Shown piece after piece: positions 58,620-64,000 of a stretch of 64,000 nt of DNA. Source of the stretch: Eubacterium sp. AB3007 (GTDB taxonomy: Bacteria > Bacillota > Clostridia > Peptostreptococcales > Anaerovoracaceae); NCBI RefSeq assembly GCF_000688015.1, contig NZ_JIAD01000001.1, positions 558,001 through 622,000 on the forward strand, read 5' to 3'. Below the pieces are notes generated by a model. It was not told the DNA's origin. It did no database searches and was given only the letters and a program-made list of their open reading frames with translations. Positions within the stretch are counted from its first letter, which is position 1. Every line of letters starts with the position of its first letter. The position numbers were made by a program, and so were the translations under genes.

Positions 58620-60365
58620 TTATTCAACGATCAACCCATTATCTTTCATAAAGGCAGTAAAATCAAAGATGATTTTTGTTGTTCTCTGCACAATGTCGGT
58701 CTCATCGAAATCACTACAGTTCTTCGCCATATCCTGCAGCTCTTTGATCTTTGTACCGTCCTTCCATTGCTTTCTAGAATTCTCAAAACCCGTATAATAT
58801 TTTACTTTATCCTGGAATTTGTAATCGGATGCTCGAATATTGATCTTTTTCTCAAGCAACGCCTTATTACCCAGGGCTTCCAGATTTCTTGGATTCGCCA
58901 GGGAGTTTTCATTCTCTTGCCGCTTCTTTGCAAAAATATGTTCGATTTCATACTTGGTCTCAAGTGACAGCAGTTCTTGATCTGGATCATTAAATGCCCA
59001 CCATGTAATCATCGACTTTGTGATCGCACGATTATTGCTGAACACATAATTGTTAAAGGCATTCGTGACTGGCTGCATATCGAATTTGAAGCCCTTAAAC
59101 TCAACCGGATCACCATTCACGATATTAACCATCTCCGCATAAACTGGAGTACGCAGTGCATTCACGCCAGGGTTCGTTACTGCATACGCCCAGATGAATG
59201 CCGTCATCTTATTCAAGAAATCATAGAACTTATCTTCATCGAGGTTTCCTTCGGCGTCACGATTTGTAAGATAATATACCGACAGGAAATATGTCCACAT
59301 TCCGTTTGGTGCGTAGTTCAATACGAAAAGCCTCCGCAGGATCCGATCTGAGAACCGATCCACATTCTGATTTTCAACATCTGTCCAGAAGGCCGTAAGA
59401 TCGATAATATTCTCGAATGTCTCTTCGCATTTTAGCAGTGCATATGAATTTCTCTCATAGAATTTACGCAGAGCCTCTGTTGTCGATGATTTATTACCCT
59501 GCTTTGCACGCTCGTAGTACATATATTTTGTGAACGCTTCATCCATCGGCGTTCCCACAATAGGATGATAGATCTTCTCACAATCCTCCTCGAGCTTTTT
59601 CCACCGTTCGATAAACTCATCTTTTCTTCCCATGCCGCTATAGAACTTATAGAACTGGGCCTTAAAAATATCTGAGTCGGAAAGCGGCTTGCCTCTATCA
59701 TTCAGTGTCGAGAAGATTCTGAGCGCCGTATCCTGAGATTCTGCTTCGATCGGAAGAAGAATACAGTTATTCAAGATGCGGATCGGAAGGTGTGCGAAAT
59801 AGCTGGGATACTCTTCCAGGAACTTATTGATCTTCTCCTGGAAGAATCTATAGTTGTCAGCGTACTTGCTCTTTTGTTGATCACCTGCAACACCTGTTTT
59901 AAGGATGTCCAGGAACTCCTGCTTGTCCTTGTCTGTCGCGACTTCAGAGTCGATCTTCAGCTCATTCTTATCAGGGTTGTCGAATTCATCGGTCTTCCAG
60001 ATGCACTGCTCGATATTCTTACGTGTCGTTTCCGACAGTTGATCCTTCATATTGCTGTACCGTTCATAGAAAGCACGCAGCAATAACATAAGTGTAGTCA
60101 GCCTTTGCTGGCCATCGATTACCTCTTGTTTATTGTCCTCGTTTATAAATGTTACGATAGGACCAAGGAAATACTCATCGTTATGACGGTCGAATTTATC
60201 ACAATCATTTTCTGGAAATGCAAATGCAAAAATATCGTCCCAAAGAGTTCTACACTCTTTTTCTTCCCAGGCATAAGGTCTCTGATAATCCGGGATCAGG
60301 AAATCAGCCTTATTATCCCCCAATAATTGCTTTACTGTTTTTTGTTCTATTCCCAATTTAGACAT
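58620..60365 (-). CDS. DUF262/DUF1524 (GmrSD-like) restriction protein
   Basis: A 581-residue single-chain relative of GmrSD type IV restriction enzymes. N-terminal DUF262 with IPDYQRPYAW (24-33) and DGQQR (84-88), a ParB-like nucleotide-hydrolysing fold; C-terminal DUF1524 nuclease region with YEIEHIFAKKRQ (the H of the His-Me finger), then LANPRNLEALGNKALLEKKI. Intact. Such proteins cut phage DNA with modified bases or act in other defences. A 22-codon ORF ending just before the start may be a remnant of an upstream hsd gene. Confidence 0.9.
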   Translation of the reverse strand: MSKLGIEQKTVKQLLGDNKADFLIPDYQRPYAWEEKECRTLWDDIFAFAFPENDCDKFDRHNDEYFLGPIVTFINEDNKQEVIDGQQRLTTLMLLLRAFYERYSNMKDQLSETTRKNIEQCIWKTDEFDNPDKNELKIDSEVATDKDKQEFLDILKTGVAGDQQKSKYADNYRFFQEKINKFLEEYPSYFAHLPIRILNNCILLPIEAESQDTALRIFSTLNDRGKPLSDSDIFKAQFYKFYSGMGRKDEFIERWKKLEEDCEKIYHPIVGTPMDEAFTKYMYYERAKQGNKSSTTEALRKFYERNSYALLKCEETFENIIDLTAFWTDVENQNVDRFSDRILRRLFVLNYAPNGMWTYFLSVYYLTNRDAEGNLDEDKFYDFLNKMTAFIWAYAVTNPGVNALRTPVYAEMVNIVNGDPVEFKGFKFDMQPVTNAFNNYVFSNNRAITKSMITWWAFNDPDQELLSLETKYEIEHIFAKKRQENENSLANPRNLEALGNKALLEKKINIRASDYKFQDKVKYYTGFENSRKQWKDGTKIKELQDMAKNCSDFDETDIVQRTTKIIFDFTAFMKDNGLIVE

Positions 60366-60579
60366 TTATATAACCCTCTCTTTAATAAATTCTTCCTCTT
60401 TCTGCTCCGTGAGTATTTCCGTTTTCTCCATGATTGCAGTTACCAAAGCTTAATATTCAAACGGGGGTGAAACAACTCAAGCTACCAAATAGATCATGCT
60501 CTATGTGTAGACCAAATTTATTTGCAGCAAATTTACACCCTGTCACAGAAGGGCGGGTGCTTTGTGGTGCCTGTCCTAT
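60366..60579. other. Gap between restriction genes
   Basis: Non-coding 214 bases. On the minus strand a 22-codon frame (MEKTEILTEQKEEEF...) directly before the DUF262 start could be the tail of a lost hsd gene. Nothing else is seen. Confidence 0.3.
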
Positions 60580-63165
60580 TTATTTGACGGTATCCATCAA
60601 TGAACGAACAGCACCGATTCCCTGTTGAAGGGAATTATATGATTCTTCTTTGCTTGTAAATGCCGCTTTTGACGCGTCAATTATAGGCTGAAGCAACGCC
60701 ATATCGTCCGGAACAGGAATCAAAAGGTTGCTGACATGCGCGGGTTCTAAATGCTGCTGAATAGAACCGTATTCGTTGCGCATCATTTGATCTACTGCTT
60801 CCTTGCACTGTAAATAACAATAAACATAATGCCGCAAATACTCGTCGTTAATCCTGACCCTAATTAAATCATCGCTTGCAATAACTTTGTCAAATTGCTG
60901 TGTAATCATTGACGCCCGGCCGATTGAACCGGAACGAGTGATCACAATATCACCTCGTTTTAACCTGACGATTGCAAAATCATGCAATTGCTTTTTTGTT
61001 GCACGCGATAAATCAAGGTATTTAACACTGTCGGCCTTTTCTTGCAGGATAGCAGAGGGTGTGAAGTACGGTTCGACTTGCGCTCCGTCGTTCGGCCCCG
61101 AAACGTTTATATTATCCGTGCGCAACCGTGGACCTTTGAAAATCTGAATATCAGGAACCAGTTGTCCTATTGTGGTAACGCTCCAACCGTCAATATTATC
61201 TATGTTTGCAACCGCACGCAGCGTTTCATTTAAGCTGGGCATGAATGCCTGCGGGTTGAATCTGTAATCATTTTCAATGTCGCTGCGCATGATAGAGAAA
61301 CAGTATTCAGAATTAGAAAGATCGCTTTCAGTGAAAGATTGATATTTTGACAGTATCAAATCTAAATCCTGATCTATTTTTTCCGTCTTTTCGCCACTAT
61401 CATCGTATTGATAAATCGGAACACCTTCTGAATCCTGACCAATTTTATTTGAAATTGCCATGAATACAGGATAGTCGCTTATTGTATCATAGCTGTCGTT
61501 TTCTGAAAATTTTTGAACAAAGACAAGACACGTTCTAACCCCTGTATAGGGTTGAAAAGTGTTCTTATGCATATTCAAAACAGCCAATAGACGGCAATTT
61601 TTCAACATATAGGCGCGGGCTGGTTGATATGTATTTGTATCTAAAAAACCTTTAGGAAGAACAATTCCTAATTTTCCGCCGGGCTTTAGCCAATCAATAC
61701 AACGTTCAACGAACAGCATTTCAGGCGGTACGCCATCGCTGCATAATTCGTCAGTTTTTTGATAATCACCATCTATGTATGCCCATTTTTTGCCAACATC
61801 GAAACGTTCGAGCGTGCGCTTGTCAGAAATCTTTCCTTCACCAACACCCGCAAAAGGCGGATTAGTTAGAATAATAGAGGGGGTGCCACGCTTGCACATA
61901 GAAACAATTCGTTCGGCAAAGTTTGAATAGGCGCCTAAACTGTCGCCCTGTGTCATTCCTGTATAGCCGTCGCCGTTTAGTATCATAGCAGTGCGCGCAA
62001 CTTTTACAAGTCTCTTGCTTGTTTCTACCATGAACATTCTATTTTTGAAACTGTCAAGACGGCGCCTTTTTACAATATCGGTTGCTGTGCTTGAAAGTAT
62101 TCTTTCACGGACATAACGCAAGGAACCCGTCAAAAATCCACCGCTGCCCCCGGCGGGATCTAATATAATATCGTCCGGCGTGGGTGCAAGCATTTGAACC
62201 ATGAAATTTATAACAAGCCTATTTGTGAAGAACTGTCCGGCTTGCCGTTTCAAATATGTTGCGGTGTATTCTTCATACGCTGCGCCCATTAAATCCCATT
62301 CAACGCTATCGGTTGAATCTTGTAATAACTGAAAATCTTGAAGGACTGTTACAACGTCTTTTAAGGCGCGTTCGCCTATCATTATACGTTCTTCCGAAGT
62401 GAATATTTCGTTATTGTCGATTTTAACCTCATCAAAAAGACTGTTGATTCTGTCTGTTATTGTTCTTCCTGTTTCGGAATTGTATTCTTCCGGTGTACAA
62501 TAGAATTGCGGTGTTTCGCCTTCGCGTTCTTCATCACGGGCTTTTGCTAAAATGATTCTAACCATTTCCATAGTTAAATCATCTTCTTCAGACCCGCGCG
62601 CATGTAATTTATTGTGGCATAAATGGAAAAGCGCTTTCACATCTTTAATAGGTTTTAATTCAGACTTTTTGCGGCGCCCGAAAATATCCCATTGTTCATT
62701 TTTTCGCGGTAAGCCCGGCCATTCGATAAGTTTATTATCTGGTTCGTGCAACCGACGAAAATAAGCCACTTCAAACTCGCTGCCGTCACCATTATACCAA
62801 ACGCCGCCTGACGCGCTTGTGTTATAAATATATGATACTAATTGCTTATAGCCTTCTGTGTGATTAGGCGCTTTGCATTCAACAATAAAAAGTATTTTCC
62901 CCTGATCCCTACCACGACAAGCAATTGCATTTTCATATACGACAATATCAGCACGAACGGGGTTGCCGTCACTGTCTGACATTTCACTACAGCCGTAAAA
63001 TATCCCGACTTCCCGTGCCATTTGATTTTTATTGTAGCCGTATTCCTCCATTAAGATTTTTATAAATTTCTGACGTACTCTTTCTTCTGGGCGGTTTTCT
63101 AATGCAGTGCCCGTGATGAAATCAATAATTTTTCCGTCGTCGTCAATCCGTAAATAGCTATCCAT
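60580..63165 (-). CDS. Single-chain restriction-modification enzyme (type IIG-like)
   Basis: An 861-residue fusion. N-terminal HsdR-N type nuclease (DIVVYE with D73; IVECKAP with E96 and K98), a helical HsdM-type segment, an N6-adenine methyltransferase (motif I LDPAGGSGGFLTG near 340; motif IV TNPPFAG near 435) and a C-terminal type I S-like target-recognition domain (GRASMITQQFDKVIASDDLI). It should both methylate and cut at one target. No helicase domain. Chosen start 63165 with AAGAAAGGAAT upstream. Base composition unlike its neighbours suggests transfer. Confidence 0.88.
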   Translation of the reverse strand: MDSYLRIDDDGKIIDFITGTALENRPEERVRQKFIKILMEEYGYNKNQMAREVGIFYGCSEMSDSDGNPVRADIVVYENAIACRGRDQGKILFIVECKAPNHTEGYKQLVSYIYNTSASGGVWYNGDGSEFEVAYFRRLHEPDNKLIEWPGLPRKNEQWDIFGRRKKSELKPIKDVKALFHLCHNKLHARGSEEDDLTMEMVRIILAKARDEEREGETPQFYCTPEEYNSETGRTITDRINSLFDEVKIDNNEIFTSEERIMIGERALKDVVTVLQDFQLLQDSTDSVEWDLMGAAYEEYTATYLKRQAGQFFTNRLVINFMVQMLAPTPDDIILDPAGGSGGFLTGSLRYVRERILSSTATDIVKRRRLDSFKNRMFMVETSKRLVKVARTAMILNGDGYTGMTQGDSLGAYSNFAERIVSMCKRGTPSIILTNPPFAGVGEGKISDKRTLERFDVGKKWAYIDGDYQKTDELCSDGVPPEMLFVERCIDWLKPGGKLGIVLPKGFLDTNTYQPARAYMLKNCRLLAVLNMHKNTFQPYTGVRTCLVFVQKFSENDSYDTISDYPVFMAISNKIGQDSEGVPIYQYDDSGEKTEKIDQDLDLILSKYQSFTESDLSNSEYCFSIMRSDIENDYRFNPQAFMPSLNETLRAVANIDNIDGWSVTTIGQLVPDIQIFKGPRLRTDNINVSGPNDGAQVEPYFTPSAILQEKADSVKYLDLSRATKKQLHDFAIVRLKRGDIVITRSGSIGRASMITQQFDKVIASDDLIRVRINDEYLRHYVYCYLQCKEAVDQMMRNEYGSIQQHLEPAHVSNLLIPVPDDMALLQPIIDASKAAFTSKEESYNSLQQGIGAVRSLMDTVK

Positions 63166-63235
63166 TGTGGCGATTCCTTTCTTAATTTTTGGCATAAAAA
63201 GCCATATAACATTATATTCTAAAATGAGGCTTTAA

Positions 63236-63355
63236 TCAACGGATCTTCGTCTCCATCGTGATCTGATTTAACGGCCACTTGGCAGTAATGGCTGGAGTGA
63301 TATATCGAAGTTTGATGTCCTCTTCAGTCATTTGTTTCTTGGATAGTATCATCAT
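63236..63355 (-). pseudogene. Remnant of a type I hsdR gene (5' end)
   Basis: Forty codons from the ATG at 63355 match the standard type I R-subunit beginning: MTEEDIKLRYITPAITAKW then NQITME, and stop two codons later where the nuclease domain should begin. The break point is 40 bases before the single-chain enzyme, which probably replaced the rest of an older type I system. Upstream sequence GAGGTATC gives a fair ribosome site. Confidence 0.8.
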
Positions 63356-63437
63356 GATACCTCTTTCCTTAGGCCTTTGGATCAGTTCGATCCTTTCTCC
63401 CTGTTCATCATCTTCTTGCGGCCAGAATACATGTTCT

Positions 63438-63632
63438 TCAAAAAATCCCAATCAGCTGCTTCTCACCCTCTTTCTTCCAAGTACTCTTCTTTCTCAACAA
63501 TTCGAATTGTAGCTGATTCCATATCTTCTGCGGTTGAACAAAGTTTATAACCCCATTATATGCTTTTGCTGAAACACACGCAACAATAAACGATAAAGTG
63601 GCAAGCATAAAATAGACTCCGATCAGGTTCAT
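63438..63632 (-). CDS. Possible small membrane protein (64 aa)
   Basis: One hydrophobic helix (GVYFMLATLSFIVACVSA) then a basic tail (ELLRKKSTWKKEGEKQ). No strong ribosome site before the ATG at 63632. It lies between the hsdR remnant and attR. Could be a real membrane protein or a chance ORF. Confidence 0.35.
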   Translation of the reverse strand: MNLIGVYFMLATLSFIVACVSAKAYNGVINFVQPQKIWNQLQFELLRKKSTWKKEGEKQLIGIF

Positions 63633-63725
63633 AAAGTCCAAAGAATCGATAATTTTGCTTTCTAAAATAAGACTTGTTTAAAGCTCTTCAAGAGCACAAA
63701 CGAGGCAAACATCAATAACGTACTT

Positions 63726-63768
63726 AAAACCCTCTGAGAATGGCAATAGGGTCCTCTCAGAGGGTTTT
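63726..63768. terminator. Bidirectional terminator at the right prophage end
   Basis: AAAACCCTCTGAGA (63726-63739) pairs perfectly with TCTCAGAGGGTTTT (63755-63768) around 15 bases, with T runs on both strands. It stops transcription coming from the comEC side and isolates the prophage. Confidence 0.92.
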
Positions 63769-63855
63769 CTATCAGTAGATTAACCTTACAGCGTACTGAG
63801 CACTTCATTTACTTTGACATAGATAGTTTCACTACGACCACGATACGTTCTCGAT

Positions 63856-63885
63856 ATTTCGTATCATAACTCGAAAAAAGGGTTC
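63856..63885. other. attR junction
   Basis: Prophage arm ATTTCGTATC (63856-63865) lies 17 bases before the shared core TTC (63883-63885), after which comEC begins. It mirrors the arm at attL. Confidence 0.85.
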
Positions 63886-64000
63886 AGAATGTCGCAGTCC
63901 AACTTGTCCGTGCCCCGATATCGATCCAGCATGGCCTGCTCTCCCTCCTCTGTCAGATCCCCAGTGACCAACACGGAGACCCCGTCGATCTCCACCCGAA
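63883..64000 (-). pseudogene. comEC: comEC upstream part (severed by prophage)
   Basis: The minus strand encodes VEIDGVSVLVTGDLTEEGEQ and RYRGTDKLDCDIL, the ComEC metallo-beta-lactamase segment just before KVAHHGS. The frame then enters the prophage and stops after six codons (NPFFEL). The start of the gene lies right of the window. Excision would restore DILKVAHHGS exactly. Confidence 0.9.

Larger units (their letters stand above)
3931..63885. mobile_element. Complete HK97-type siphoprophage integrated in comEC
   Basis: Both host junctions are visible and the interior carries a full set of phage modules: serine integrases, repressor, replication, terminase, portal, protease, capsid, connectors, tail, fibres, holin and amidase. 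Almost all genes are on the minus strand. The capsid, protease and portal types are HK97-like and the long tape measure with two frameshift-related chaperone reading frames marks a siphovirus. Lysis, packaging and integration genes look intact, so the element may be inducible. Cargo cassettes, often more AT-rich than the structural genes, interrupt the early, packaging, head and tail modules. Confidence 0.95.

Noticed and set aside
1..64000. CRISPR array
   Set aside because: No set of identical direct repeats with equal spacers; the NNNGG array has a period of only five bases.

Overview
The window holds a complete prophage of about 60 kb (roughly 3931-63885) inserted in a chromosome of an anaerobic Firmicute, most likely a Clostridia/Lachnospiraceae-type bacterium. 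The host flanks give this away: on the left, minus-strand genes for HydB/NuoF- and NuoE-type subunits of a flavin-linked hydrogenase or NADH dehydrogenase, then holA (DNA polymerase III delta). Between holA and the prophage is the last ~97 codons of comEC; the rest of comEC resumes at the extreme right edge. Joining the two edges rebuilds the conserved ComEC metallo-beta-lactamase stretch ...CDILKVAHHGS..., so the prophage splits comEC inside an active-site motif. The junctions share only TTC, and a 10-bp inverted repeat sits symmetrically around the crossover point in the rebuilt attP, as expected for large serine integrases.

Nearly all prophage genes are on the minus strand, so the element reads from right to left. 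From attR: a strong bidirectional terminator; a defence/lysogeny region (hsdR remnant, one-polypeptide restriction-modification enzyme, DUF262/DUF1524 GmrSD-like protein, broken HNH restriction gene, XRE repressor plus ImmA/IrrE protease with two matching operators, ICE-like sigma-factor-like gene); a plus-strand DUF4041/GIY-YIG nuclease; replication genes (DUF4406-like, DUF3987 primase/helicase, VRR-NUC, SNF2 helicase), a DUF1492 late regulator, DUF3310 and HNH; terminase small subunit; an accessory block (39-46 kb) of small genes; terminase large subunit; portal, ClpP-type protease, HK97 capsid, connectors, tail proteins, tape measure, fibres; holin and amidase. Next to attL lie a second replication block (DUF2800, DUF2815, family A DNA polymerase), two overlapping serine recombinases with a SHOCT-type protein, and an unknown cargo gene.

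The architecture is that of an HK97-type siphophage. It is rich in inserted cassettes. Five small transcription units at 39-44.4 kb each start with nearly the same promoter-like element (TTGMTA, 20-21 nt, TAT...). Three other inserted cassettes end in near-copies of one terminator. A polymorphic-toxin-like HNH nuclease with an SMI1/KNR4 immunity protein sits between the tail chaperones and the tape measure. Four lipoproteins are scattered through the element, one behind a promoter whose spacer contains a run of nine G. A plus-strand unit between the HNH gene and terS carries a striking 55-bp array of NNNGG pentamers immediately after its predicted start of transcription.

The strongest candidates for something undescribed are the five-copy promoter cassette array, the NNNGG array with its small protein, the toxin-immunity insert in the tail module, and a repeat ending in GGCTACC found upstream of three genes. 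Function calls rest on motif recognition from translated sequence; no database search was run.
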